Source: Nonomuraea spiralis
Lineage (GTDB): Bacteria; Actinomycetota; Actinomycetes; Streptosporangiales; Streptosporangiaceae
Assembly: GCF_014648435.1 (NCBI RefSeq)
Contig: NZ_BMRC01000014.1
Span: 127,439 to 191,438, forward strand
DNA: 64,000 bases
Direction of reading: 5' to 3'
Shown here piece by piece: positions 39,807 through 50,609 of the stretch (the stretch's first letter is position 1; each line of letters starts with the position of its first letter). A program made the translations under genes and the position numbers. The notes beneath the pieces are model-generated. The model made no database searches and had not been told where the DNA came from. It worked only from the letters and a program-made list of their open reading frames with translations.

Positions 39807-40913
39807 ATGCCGCTCATCGCGGTGTCCGCCGTCTGGGCCGTGTTCTGGGGGGCGTGGTCGGCGTTGCTGCCGGCCGTGAAGCTGGAGCTCGGCGTCTCGG
39901 CGGCCGAGCTCGGCACGGCGCTGAGCGCCGTGCCGCTCGGAGCCCTGCCCGCGATGGTGCTGACCGGACGGCTGGCGCGCGGGCGCGAGCGCCGGGCCCT
40001 GACGGCCGCGACCGCGCTGTTCGGGCTGACCGTGGCGGGGCTCGCCGCGGTCACCGAGCTGTGGCAGCTCGCGGCCGGGCTGCTGTTGCTCGGCGCGGCC
40101 AGCGGCGCGCTCGACGTGACACTGAACCTGACCACCGGCCGCGTCGAACGCGAGAGCGGGCGGCGGCTCTTCCAGCCGGTGCACGCGGCCTTCCCCGTCG
40201 CGGTCATCGTGGCCGCGCCGCTCGCCGGGCTGGCCCGGTCGCTGGGGATCGGCGTCGGGACCGTGCTCGTGGTCATCGCGCTGCTGGTGGTGGCGACGTC
40301 CCTGTCACTGCCGGGCCTGGCGGTCGGACGCGGCCTGCCCGCCGCCTCCGGCGACCCAAGCGAGAGGCGCGCGCTGTGGGGGCTCGCGCTGCTGCTCGGG
40401 GCGCTGGCCGCGGGTGTGCTGGTGATCGAGAACGCGGTCGAGCAGTGGTCGGTGCTCCTGCTGGAGGAACACCGGGACGCCGGCCCCCTGACCGCCAGCC
40501 TCGCTCCCTCGGTCTACATGGCGGCGCTCACGGCCGGGCGACTGGCCGCCCAGGCGTTGCCCCGGGTGCCGCTGCGCGGGTTGTACCTGGTCGCGGGGGT
40601 GGGAGGCGCGGCCGGGATCGGCCTGGCCGGGCTCGGCGGCGGCGTGCCGACGACGTTGGCGGGCTTCGCCCTGACCGGGCTGACGCTCGGGCCATTGGTG
40701 CCGGCCCTGCTCAGCCGTTCGGCCGCCGACGACCCCACCGGGACGCTGGTGTGGGGCGTCTCCACGGTCTCCTACACCGGGTTCGTCATCAGCCCGCTGC
40801 TGGTGGCGGGCCTGACCGGCCCGTTCGGGCTGCCCGCCGCGCTCGCCGCCCTCGGCCTTCTCGGGCTTCCGCTTATTGCGCGCTTTGCTGTGATCGATGG
40901 TGACTCGGCCTGA
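39807..40913 (+). CDS. MFS transporter
   Basis: The product has 368 residues and about 12 membrane helices, compact for an MFS protein because the loops are short. Motif A-like LTGRLARGRERRALTAATAL follows helix 2. An inner PVHAAFPVAVIVAAPLAGL and the conserved acid-bearing VIENAVEQWSVLLLEEH resemble YbjJ-type MFS members. The substrate is unknown. AAGGGGG lies before the ATG. It is divergent from the second SapA-like gene. Confidence 0.8.
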   Translation: MPLIAVSAVWAVFWGAWSALLPAVKLELGVSAAELGTALSAVPLGALPAMVLTGRLARGRERRALTAATALFGLTVAGLAAVTELWQLAAGLLLLGAASGALDVTLNLTTGRVERESGRRLFQPVHAAFPVAVIVAAPLAGLARSLGIGVGTVLVVIALLVVATSLSLPGLAVGRGLPAASGDPSERRALWGLALLLGALAAGVLVIENAVEQWSVLLLEEHRDAGPLTASLAPSVYMAALTAGRLAAQALPRVPLRGLYLVAGVGGAAGIGLAGLGGGVPTTLAGFALTGLTLGPLVPALLSRSAADDPTGTLVWGVSTVSYTGFVISPLLVAGLTGPFGLPAALAALGLLGLPLIARFAVIDGDSA

Positions 40914-40994
40914 AAATGGCGGTTCGTTGGGGAAAGGACGCCACGGATCCGGGTATTGCCCGAATTGATTCGGACGTGTGAAGAGGGGATCATC

Positions 40995-41246
40995 ATGGCC
41001 GTCTGCGATAACTGCGGCAACGACTACGACATGGCGTTCGAGGTGCGCGCGCAGGGAGCCGTGCACACCTTCGACTGCTTCCAGTGCGCGATCGAGGCCA
41101 TGGCGCCCATCTGCGAGCACTGCAGCACCAAGGTCATCGGGCACGGCGTGCAGTCGGGCGAGCACTGGTACTGCTGCGCCCACTGCGCCCGCGAGGAGGG
41201 CAACAAGGGCATCGTCGACCGGGTGATGGCGACCACCACCGGCTGA
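40995..41246 (+). CDS. small four-CxxC zinc-binding-type protein
   Basis: The product has 83 residues with ten cysteines arranged as CDNCGN, DCFQCA, CEHCS and CCAHC. The spacing predicts two zinc sites. Actinomycete homologues are conserved and are sometimes labelled prokaryotic metallothionein, but the length and CxxC pairs suggest a treble-clef or zinc-ribbon fold. Role unknown. The ATG at 40995 follows an AGAGGGG ribosome site. It lies between the MFS and the convergent AlkX-like gene. Confidence 0.75.
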   Translation: MAVCDNCGNDYDMAFEVRAQGAVHTFDCFQCAIEAMAPICEHCSTKVIGHGVQSGEHWYCCAHCAREEGNKGIVDRVMATTTG

Positions 41247-41255
41247 CCGGCCCCG

Positions 41256-42362
41256 CTACGCCGCCGCCGGACCCAGCAGCAGGCGCATGCGGGTCAGGGC
41301 GCGGTCGAGCGCGTCCTGCGGCACCGGGGCGGCGAGGTCGAGGGTGATGGCGCCGTTCTTCGCCTCCCAGACGCCGGCCACCCGCCCCTCGTGGACCACC
41401 ACGGGGGAGATCCAGCCCGCCTGACGGCTCACCTTGGGCTTGAGCGACGGCGGGAGGAGCGGCGCGAGGGACCGCGGCGCCCCCAGGATGAACTGGTCGA
41501 AGCCCGGCAGCAGGTGGACGTCCGCCGAGGGACGGGCGGCGGCCAGGTCGTCGGCGTGCTCGGCCAGGGCAAGAAGGGTCGTGCCGTCGTCGGCCCTGAC
41601 CTCCACCAGCTCCGGCGCGAGGGCCTTGACCCACCCCTTGAGCACCGCCTTCTTGGCCACCCCGCCGAACAGCCACGTGTCGAACATCTCCGGCGTGGCT
41701 GGCCCGTGGGCCCCCAGGAACGCCCGCAACACCCGTACGCCCGCCTCCTCCTGCGGCGGGAGAGCTTCCGGCCAGCCCGGCACCCACGAACGCGGCGAGG
41801 TGAAGGTCACCTTGCCCTCGCGGGGCGGGCCGTAGCACAACTCGCCCAGGCGGCTCAGCGGCTTGAGCAGCGCCCCCCAGCCGGACGTCAGCGCCTCGCG
41901 CAGATGGGCTTCGCCGGTCAGCGCGACGACCTCGTCGACCAGCTCCTCCCGCGTCAGCGGCGCGCCTTTGAGCGCTTCGGGCACGGCCTCGATGACGGCC
42001 GCGATCTCGGCGGCGGTCACCCCGTGGCCGCGCTGCCAGGACCCCTTCTCCCAGGACCGCAGCGTGGCCAGCGCCGAGCACAGGCCGGCCAGCTCGTCGG
42101 CGGGCACCAGATGGAGGGTGCCGCCGCGCATCAGCCAGGTCTTCACCAGGGTGCGGTCGGTCCACAGGGCCCTGTCGATCTCGCCGGGGTCGGGCCGGGC
42201 GCTCCTGACCGCCACGGCGAGCTGGGCGGAGGAGGCGACCTGCGCCTGCACCCCGCACAGCCGGCGGGCCACCGACACCGCGTCGGGCCCGTCGGCGCCG
42301 GCCACGAACTGCCTGCGCAGCCGCCAGCCGAGGATCTGCGGCCAGGTGAGCTCCAGCATCAT
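41256..42362 (-). CDS. winged-helix DNA glycosylase-type protein (AlkX/YcaQ family, HTH_42)
   Basis: The product has 368 residues of the winged-helix DNA-binding HTH_42 family. The N-terminal segment VARRLCGVQAQVASSAQLAV contains the Q-x-Q motif (Q39, Q41) that marks catalytically competent AlkX/YcaQ glycosylases, followed by the LVKTWLMRGGTLHLVPADEL signature. Members excise bulky alkylated or cross-linked purines; some protect antibiotic producers. The C-terminal part has the family FDQFILGAPRS and HEGRVAGVWEAKNGAITLDL. The start at 42362 (ATG ATG) has a GAAGTGGA ribosome site. It is convergent with the CxxC gene. Confidence 0.78.
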   Translation of the reverse strand: MMLELTWPQILGWRLRRQFVAGADGPDAVSVARRLCGVQAQVASSAQLAVAVRSARPDPGEIDRALWTDRTLVKTWLMRGGTLHLVPADELAGLCSALATLRSWEKGSWQRGHGVTAAEIAAVIEAVPEALKGAPLTREELVDEVVALTGEAHLREALTSGWGALLKPLSRLGELCYGPPREGKVTFTSPRSWVPGWPEALPPQEEAGVRVLRAFLGAHGPATPEMFDTWLFGGVAKKAVLKGWVKALAPELVEVRADDGTTLLALAEHADDLAAARPSADVHLLPGFDQFILGAPRSLAPLLPPSLKPKVSRQAGWISPVVVHEGRVAGVWEAKNGAITLDLAAPVPQDALDRALTRMRLLLGPAAA

Positions 42363-42488
42363 GCGTCCACTTCTATCGCCCGCCACCGACACTCCGCCGC
42401 CACCGGAGTGCCGAAGCGGGAGACAGGGGAGGATACCGGACAGCATTCGACGGCCGCCTTCCGGCGTTCGCCCACCGCCGGGCCCGGG

Positions 42489-44183
42489 TCAGCCGGTGAA
42501 GCCGATGTCCTCGTAGCGCAGGTCGTAGAAGCCGCGGGCGCCGACGTTGGCCAGGGTCTGCTTGGCCGCCACGTTCTGCGGACGCTGGTAGAGCGGCAGG
42601 ACGTTGACCAGCTTCCAGATCAGCCCGTCGGCCTCGTTCGTCTGCGTACGGGCCCCCGCCGGGTCGAGGTTCTGGGCCGCCTTGTCCATGGCCTGGTCGA
42701 TCTCCGCCGAGCCCGTACGCCCGAAGTTGGCGTTCCAGGTCTTCCCGTCCGCCGAGTTCGCATAGATCCCATAGCTGCTCGAAATCGGAAAAGGCGTCCC
42801 AATGTAGGCAAATGGCGTTATGTCGAAGTTGCCAGGGATGACGTACTTGGTGAAGAAGTCGTCGCTCGGCACCGCCTTGATCGTGAGCTTCACCCCGATC
42901 TGGGCCAGCATGTTCTGGGCCAGCTCACCCTCCGACTTGCTCAACTGCACCCCCGACGGCACGACGAACCGCAGGTCGAGCGGCTTCCCGTTCTTCTGCC
43001 TGACGGTCCCGTTCAGCTTCCAGCCGGCCGCGTCCAGCAGTTGCTTGGCGCGTTCGGGGTTGTAGACGCCGAGGTTTCCGGCGTTGTCCAGGTATCCCTC
43101 CTGGGTGTTCATGAAGAAGTGGTTGTTCAGCAGCGCGATCGGCCAGTCGAGCCCTTGCAGGTCGGACTGCGCGATGGCCTGCCGGTTGATGCCGAGCTGG
43201 ACGGCCTGCCGCACGTTCACGTCCTTGAGCAGCTCGCTCGACCCGTTGAAGGTGAAGTGCCGGAAGTCGGGCCCGGCGGCCTGGCGTACGTGCGCCCCCT
43301 GGGTGCCCCTGGCCCGCGCGTAGTCGGGCGCCGACGGCCCGACGTCGATGAGGTCGAGCTCGCCGTTGCTGAACGCCCCGATCAGGGAGTCCTGTTCGGA
43401 GGCCCGGTAGATGATCTGGTCGAGCTTGGCCCGGTCGCCCCACCAGGTGTCGTCGCGCACGATCGTGATGGTCTTGGCCGTCTGGTCGAAGCCCTTGAAC
43501 TTGAACGGCCCGGCGGTCATCGGGATCTGGTTCAGCCAGGCGTTGTTGAACGCCTGCGGCGTCTTGTTGGTGGAGGCCGGCAGCAGCGGCCCGAACAACG
43601 ACTGCCAGTCGCCGAACGGCCGGATGAAGGTGACCTTCACCTCGTAGTCGTCCTTGCCCCGCTCCACCTTCTGGATGTCCTGGTAGCCGGTGGAGGAGAC
43701 GATGTGGAACTCGGGGTTGCGGCCGTTCAGCGCCTGCCACTGCGCCTGGTAGTCGGCCCAGGTGATGGGCTGCCCGGTCGACCACTTGGCCTTGGGGTTG
43801 AGGGTGTAGGTGACGACCTGCTTGGGACTCTGGTCAGTGACCTTGGCGTCGAGCACGTAGTCGCGGTCGACGGAGATCTCCGCCTTCTCGTCGGAGACGA
43901 ACGGCGAGGGCAGCAGCGCGTTGCTGATCACGGCCGCCATCGCCAGGTTGCCGTCGACGTGGTTGCGGTTCCACTGGGTGGGGAACTCGTTGATGCCCCA
44001 CCGCAGCGTGCCGCCGTCCTTGACCTTGTCACGCGGCTGCGGGTTGATGTCGAAGGCTCTGATGGTCTTGTGCGTGCCCTCCGGGCTGCTCGTCGAGCCG
44101 CCCCCCGAACCGCCGCCGCCGCAGCCCACCAGGGACAGTGAGCCGGTCACCGCGACGGCCACGACAAGACGTGAAGCTTTCAT
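42489..44183 (-). CDS. ABC transporter substrate-binding lipoprotein (family 5)
   Basis: The product has 564 residues with a lipoprotein signal (VAVAVTGSLSLVGC, cysteine near residue 21) and a Gly/Ser linker. The SBP_bac_5 domain shows as DGGTLRWGINEFPTQWNRNH, VVTYTLNPKAKWSTGQPITW and LLDAAGWKLNG. This family binds oligopeptides, nickel or glycosides; the ligand cannot be told. The ATG at 44183 is preceded by AGGAGG at 11 bases. It is the last gene of a four-gene importer operon, 20 bases after the ATPase gene. Confidence 0.9.
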   Translation of the reverse strand: MKASRLVVAVAVTGSLSLVGCGGGGSGGGSTSSPEGTHKTIRAFDINPQPRDKVKDGGTLRWGINEFPTQWNRNHVDGNLAMAAVISNALLPSPFVSDEKAEISVDRDYVLDAKVTDQSPKQVVTYTLNPKAKWSTGQPITWADYQAQWQALNGRNPEFHIVSSTGYQDIQKVERGKDDYEVKVTFIRPFGDWQSLFGPLLPASTNKTPQAFNNAWLNQIPMTAGPFKFKGFDQTAKTITIVRDDTWWGDRAKLDQIIYRASEQDSLIGAFSNGELDLIDVGPSAPDYARARGTQGAHVRQAAGPDFRHFTFNGSSELLKDVNVRQAVQLGINRQAIAQSDLQGLDWPIALLNNHFFMNTQEGYLDNAGNLGVYNPERAKQLLDAAGWKLNGTVRQKNGKPLDLRFVVPSGVQLSKSEGELAQNMLAQIGVKLTIKAVPSDDFFTKYVIPGNFDITPFAYIGTPFPISSSYGIYANSADGKTWNANFGRTGSAEIDQAMDKAAQNLDPAGARTQTNEADGLIWKLVNVLPLYQRPQNVAAKQTLANVGARGFYDLRYEDIGFTG

Positions 44184-44203
44184 CTGCGCGCATTCCTCCT
44201 GAT

Positions 44204-46230
<2,027 letters not shown>

Positions 46231-46234
<4 letters not shown>

Positions 46235-47130
46235 CGCCGGGCCGCCGGGTCGAAGGCGTCGCGCAGCGCGTCGCCGATGAGGTTGACCGCGAGCACGGTC
46301 ACCACCAGCAGCCCCGCCACGAACCAGAACGTCCACGGGGCGTAGACCGCCGTACGCGAGCCGTCGGCGATCAGCGTGCCGAAGGAGACGTCGGGCGGCT
46401 GGATGCCGAACCCGAAGTACGACAGCGAGGTCTCGGTCAGGATGGCGGCGCTGACGTTGAGCGTGGCGTCCACGATGAGCAGCGAGGACAGGTTGGGGAT
46501 CACGTGCCGGAAGATGATCCGCACCGGCGTCACCCCCATGAAACGGGCGGCCTGGATGTACTCGCGCTCCTTCAGCGAGATCGTCATCCCCCGGACGATC
46601 TTCGAGGTCACCATCCACAGGAACAGCGCCAGCATGATCACGAACAGCACCCACTGCCCGGCCCCGAACAGCGGCGACATGATCGCCAGGATCAGGAACG
46701 CGGGCAGCACCAGCAGCAGGTCGGTCACCCAGCTCAGCGTCCGGTCGGTCCAGCCCAGGAAGTAGCCGGAGAAGGCCCCCACCACGGCCGCGACCGCCGT
46801 CGAGACCAGCGCCGCCAGCAGGCCCACGATCAGCGACTTCTGCATGCCGCGCAGGGTCACCGCGTAGACGTCGGCGCCCGTCTGGAGCGTTCCGAACCAG
46901 TGGCGGGCCGAGGGCGGCTGCAGGAACGCCGTGAAGTCCTTGTCGGTGTACGTCCACGGGCTGAACAGCGGCCCCGCGAACGCCAGCAGGAACATCAGCG
47001 CCAGCACCGCGAACCCGATGATCCCCTGCGCCGAGTGGAAGAAGCGCGCGGCCACCACCTGCAACCGCGACGGCGCCCGGCCCAGGTCGGTGGTCAGCTC
47101 CTCGGCCAGCTCCTCGTCCGAGAGCGTCAT
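46231..47130 (-). CDS. ABC transporter permease (DppC/OppC-like)
   Basis: The product has 299 residues with six membrane helices. The BPD permease EAA loop is visible at about residues 190-215 (EREYIQAARFMGVTPVRIIF, RHVIPNL). The N-terminus carries the OppC_N segment (GIIGFAVLALMFLLAFAGPL, FSPW). It forms the membrane pore with the DppB-like partner. It starts at an ATG overlapping the DppB-like stop by one base (TGATG) and ends overlapping the ATPase start. Confidence 0.9.
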
Positions 47131-48113
47131 CACGCCCGCACCCTCGGGTCGAGCGCGGCGTGCACCAGGTCGGAGGCGAGCGCCGCGCACAACACGGCCA
47201 CGGCGGCGAGGAAGGAGATCGCGGCCACGGTGTTGACGTCGTTGGTGAAGATCGAGTTGATCAGCTGCTCGCCCAGCCCGTGCCAGCCGAAGATCTTCTC
47301 GGTGAAGGTGGCCCCGGTCAGCAGGCTGCCGAACGTGAAGGCGAAGTAGGTGGCCACCGGGATCAGCGCGGTGCGCAGCGCGTGGCGGGTGAGCGCCTTG
47401 CGCCTGCTCAGCCCCTTGGCCCTGGCCGTACGGACGAAGTCGGCGCCGAGCACGTCGAGCATCATGTTGCGCTGGTAGCGGCTGAAGACCGCGATCAGGC
47501 CCACGGACAACGAGATCGTCGGCAGCACCAGGTGTTGCAGCCGGTCGAGCACGTGACCCCAGAACCCGGTCTGCAGGCCGTCGCTGTACTCGCCGCTCAC
47601 CAGCAGCACCTGGCGGCCGAAGACGTTGTCGTTGGCCCAGGTGCCGGCCAGGATCAGCATGTTGGCCAGCACCACGACGGGCACCGCGAGCACCACGAAC
47701 GACAGGCCGGTCGAGAGCCGGTCGAACCAGCCGTACTGCCTGACCGCCGCGTACGCGCCCAGCAGCACCCCGAGCAGGCTCCCGAACAGCAGCCCCAGGA
47801 TGACCAGCCGGAACGTGACCCCCATCCGGCGTTTGAGGTCCTCGTTGACCGGCGAGCCGGTGACGGTCTTGCCGAAGTCGCCGTGCAGCACGCCCGAGGC
47901 CCAGGTGGCGTAGCGCTGCAGCAGCGGGGTCTTGTCGTTGAGGTTGAGCGCGGTGAGCTGGGCGTCGACGACGGCGGGCGGCGGCTTGGGGGTGCGGTCG
48001 GCGTAGTTGGAGCGCGGGTCGAGCGCCCCGGCCGCCAGCAGGTACGCCAGGCTCGCGGCCACGGCGACCAGCACCACGTAGTTGAGCAGCCTGCGGGCCA
48101 GGAACCCCGCCAT
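47130..48113 (-). CDS. ABC transporter permease (DppB/OppB-like)
   Basis: The product has 327 residues with six membrane helices and the OppB layout: FLARRLLNYVVLVAVAASLA at the N-terminus, VTFRLVILGLLFGSLLGVLL, and the EAA loop FVRTARAKGLSRRKALTRHA with LPTISLSVGL before it. It is the first gene of the importer operon; a GGGAGGGGGACG ribosome site precedes the ATG. The 83 bases upstream, shared with the end of the AAA gene, hold an imperfect hairpin CTGCT/AGCAG (48157-48172) but no promoter I would defend. Confidence 0.9.
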   Translation of the reverse strand: MAGFLARRLLNYVVLVAVAASLAYLLAAGALDPRSNYADRTPKPPPAVVDAQLTALNLNDKTPLLQRYATWASGVLHGDFGKTVTGSPVNEDLKRRMGVTFRLVILGLLFGSLLGVLLGAYAAVRQYGWFDRLSTGLSFVVLAVPVVVLANMLILAGTWANDNVFGRQVLLVSGEYSDGLQTGFWGHVLDRLQHLVLPTISLSVGLIAVFSRYQRNMMLDVLGADFVRTARAKGLSRRKALTRHALRTALIPVATYFAFTFGSLLTGATFTEKIFGWHGLGEQLINSIFTNDVNTVAAISFLAAVAVLCAALASDLVHAALDPRVRA

Positions 48114-48196
48114 CGTCCCCCTCCCGGACGCACACGATAGGTAGTCATACTGCTACAGGCAGCAGCATCGTGGCGCGGGGAAATGCCAAAGAGGGG

Positions 48197-50545
48197 TTAA
48201 CGTCCGGAAAGTTCGTCCACGGCGGTGCGCACGTCGTCGCTGGTGATCGTGGTGAGGTCGGCGGCGGTGGCCGCCCCGCCGCCCGCCGCCTGGGCCGCCA
48301 GGCGTACGTCGCGGCGCATCGCGGCCCGCTCGAACAGCGACCGGGCGAAGCGGCCGTTGCCCAGCCCGTCGATCAGCCGTTCCTCGCACACCCAGGCGAA
48401 CACCTCGTCGAGGTCGCGCTGGGCCTGCTCGTCGAAGGTGTCGCCGGCCTTCTCCGCCAGCAGCACCGCGATCTGCGACAACTCGCGCGGGGCGTAGCTG
48501 GGGAAGGCCACACGCTGGTTGAACCGGCTGGCCAGGCCGGGGTTGGTGGCCAGGAAGGAGTCCATCTCGCGGGGGTAGCCGGCCAGCACGACGACCAGGC
48601 GGTCGCGGTCGTCCTCGGCCCGTTTGAGCAGGGTCTGCACGGCCTCGGAGCCGAAGGCGTCGCCGCCCGCGTAGCCGGGGTTGACCAGGCTGTAGGCCTC
48701 GTCGATGAACAACACGCCGCCGAGGGCCCGGTCGACCAGCTCGTTGGTCTTGATCGCGGTCGCGCCGAGGTGCTGGCCGACCAGGTCGGCCCGGTGGGCC
48801 TCGACCACGTCGGGCCTGGCCAGCAGGCCGAGCGCGGCGAAGACCCGGCCGAGCACCCGCGCGACGGTGGTCTTGCCGGTGCCGGGCGGCCCGGCGAAGA
48901 CGAAGTGGCGCATCTGCGGCGGTGTGGGCAGCCCACGCTCCTGCCGCATCCGGGCCACCTGGAGCTGGGCGGCGATGGCGTGCACCTGGCGTTTGACCGG
49001 TTCGAGGCCGGCCATCCTGTCGAGGTCGGCCAGCGCCTCCTCCAGCGTGGGGGTGGCCACGTAGCCGCGGAAGCGGGCGGTCAGCTCCTCGAACGCCTTG
49101 GTCACGTCGGGCGTGGCGGTGGTCACCAGGTCCTGCGTGGTCGGGGTGCCGCCGGCGCCCACGACCCGGACGTCCCTGGCCTGCGCGGCGGCCTCGACCA
49201 GCGTGCGGACGAACCGGGCGTTGCCCAGCTCGTCGACCAGGCCGCGCCGCTGGACGTCGTCGTAGAGGCCGAGCAGTGCTCGTTTGGTGTCGGGGCCCAT
49301 CGTGTCGCCCCTGCGCCGCTGGAGCACCTCGGTGATCTCGGCCAGCTCGGCGGCGGAGTAGCTGGGGAAGCGCACCCGGGTGGCGAACCTGCTGGCCAGG
49401 CCCGGGTTGCTGGACAGGAACGAGGCCATCTCCTGCTCGTAGCCGGCCAGGATGATGATCAGGCGGTCGCGGTCGTCCTCGGCCCGTTTGAGCAGGGTCT
49501 GCACGGCCTCGGCGCCGAACCTGTCGGGCTGGCCGTCGGAGGAGTTGACCAGGCTGTAGGCCTCGTCGATGAACAACACGCCGCCGAGCGCCCGGTCGAC
49601 CAGCTCGTTGGTCTTGATCGCGGTCGCGCCCAGGAACTCGCCCACCAGGTCGGCCCGCTGGGCCTCGACCACGTAGGGCGTCTCCAGCAGGCCGAACGCG
49701 TAGAAGATCTTGGCCAGCGCGCGGGCCACGCTGGTCTTGCCGGTGCCGGGGGGGCCGACGAACACGAAATGCCTGGTCGGACGCCCGGCGGTGTAGCCGG
49801 CCTCGGCGCGCAGCCGGGTGGCCTCGATGGAGGCGGCGATCGAGCGCACCTGCTCCTTGACGGGCGCCAGCCCGATCATGCCCTCCAGCTCGGCCAGCGC
49901 GTCCTCGACGGAGATCTGCGGCGGCGCCCCCGCCTTGTCGGACTGCTGCTCCGGCTTGCTCTCGCGGCCCCGTACGCGGACCTGCTGCTCCTCGACGGTC
50001 AGCTCGGCCCTGGCCCGGCGCGCCTGGAGGAACCGGTAGACGAGGACGACGGCGGCCACCAGGCAGGCGCCCCAGAGCGCGATCGTCGCCGACAGGGGGG
50101 AGAGCGCGGCGGCCACCACCCCCGCCGGTACGAGCGCCGCCAGCGTGGTCACCCAAGGCGTGACCCAGCGGATGAGATGGGCGGCGGCGGCGACCGGCAG
50201 GGCGAGCCCGAGCATCGCGTGCACCGCCAGGGAACCGGCCGGGAAGAGCCCGGAGAACAGCGGCAGCGCCAGCACGGCCCAGCCGGCCACGACCAGCGCG
50301 GTCGCCGCGGCCCGCGGGAAGCGCATGGTCAGCGCCACGAAGGCGAGCGCCAGCAGCACAAGAGGGAACGTCTTCAGCAGATCCCAGCCGAGCGCCGCCC
50401 CCACCCCCATGGCGGCCACGAGCAGCACGGCGTAGAGCACCCGGCGCACAGCCGGGGGAATCTGGAAATAACGCAGCCGCACCTGCTCGAACAGATCCCG
50501 CGCCGCGGCCCGCCCCGCGGCCTGGGCCCTGTCGGACTCACGCAT
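48197..50545 (-). CDS. membrane-anchored double AAA+ ATPase (CbxX/CfxQ, EccA-like)
   Basis: The product has 782 residues. Residues 1-30 are cytosolic, about 35-175 contain five to six hydrophobic helices, and two CbxX/CfxQ AAA+ domains follow. Walker A motifs are GPPGTGKTS (near 265) and GPPGTGKTT (near 551); Walker B motifs are VLFIDEAY (near 320 and 608). CbxX/EccA ATPases are hexameric remodellers used, for example, in type VII secretion and Rubisco activation; no such partner genes are adjacent, so the target is unknown. The two ATPase domains share near-identical DNA (see repeats). The ATG at 50545 follows GGGGAGG closely. Confidence 0.85.
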   Translation of the reverse strand: MRESDRAQAAGRAAARDLFEQVRLRYFQIPPAVRRVLYAVLLVAAMGVGAALGWDLLKTFPLVLLALAFVALTMRFPRAAATALVVAGWAVLALPLFSGLFPAGSLAVHAMLGLALPVAAAAHLIRWVTPWVTTLAALVPAGVVAAALSPLSATIALWGACLVAAVVLVYRFLQARRARAELTVEEQQVRVRGRESKPEQQSDKAGAPPQISVEDALAELEGMIGLAPVKEQVRSIAASIEATRLRAEAGYTAGRPTRHFVFVGPPGTGKTSVARALAKIFYAFGLLETPYVVEAQRADLVGEFLGATAIKTNELVDRALGGVLFIDEAYSLVNSSDGQPDRFGAEAVQTLLKRAEDDRDRLIIILAGYEQEMASFLSSNPGLASRFATRVRFPSYSAAELAEITEVLQRRRGDTMGPDTKRALLGLYDDVQRRGLVDELGNARFVRTLVEAAAQARDVRVVGAGGTPTTQDLVTTATPDVTKAFEELTARFRGYVATPTLEEALADLDRMAGLEPVKRQVHAIAAQLQVARMRQERGLPTPPQMRHFVFAGPPGTGKTTVARVLGRVFAALGLLARPDVVEAHRADLVGQHLGATAIKTNELVDRALGGVLFIDEAYSLVNPGYAGGDAFGSEAVQTLLKRAEDDRDRLVVVLAGYPREMDSFLATNPGLASRFNQRVAFPSYAPRELSQIAVLLAEKAGDTFDEQAQRDLDEVFAWVCEERLIDGLGNGRFARSLFERAAMRRDVRLAAQAAGGGAATAADLTTITSDDVRTAVDELSGR
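48597..48766 (-). repeat. near-identical segment in AAA domain 2 (pairs with 49461-49630)
   Basis: Bases 48597-48648 are identical over 52 positions to 49461-49512, and 48680-48766 match 49544-49630 at 86 of 87 positions. The intervening bases differ. The distance is 864 bases in both cases, so the two AAA domains align without gaps here. Confidence 0.9.
49461..49630 (-). repeat. near-identical segment in AAA domain 1 (pairs with 48597-48766)
   Basis: This is the partner copy within the first AAA domain. Identity above 98 percent in two blocks inside otherwise diverged domains suggests gene conversion. Confidence 0.9.
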
Positions 50546-50609
50546 CACGCCTCCCCGGTCCGCCCCCGGTTATACCGCACCGGACCGACGATTGGGCGGG
50601 CCTGACACG

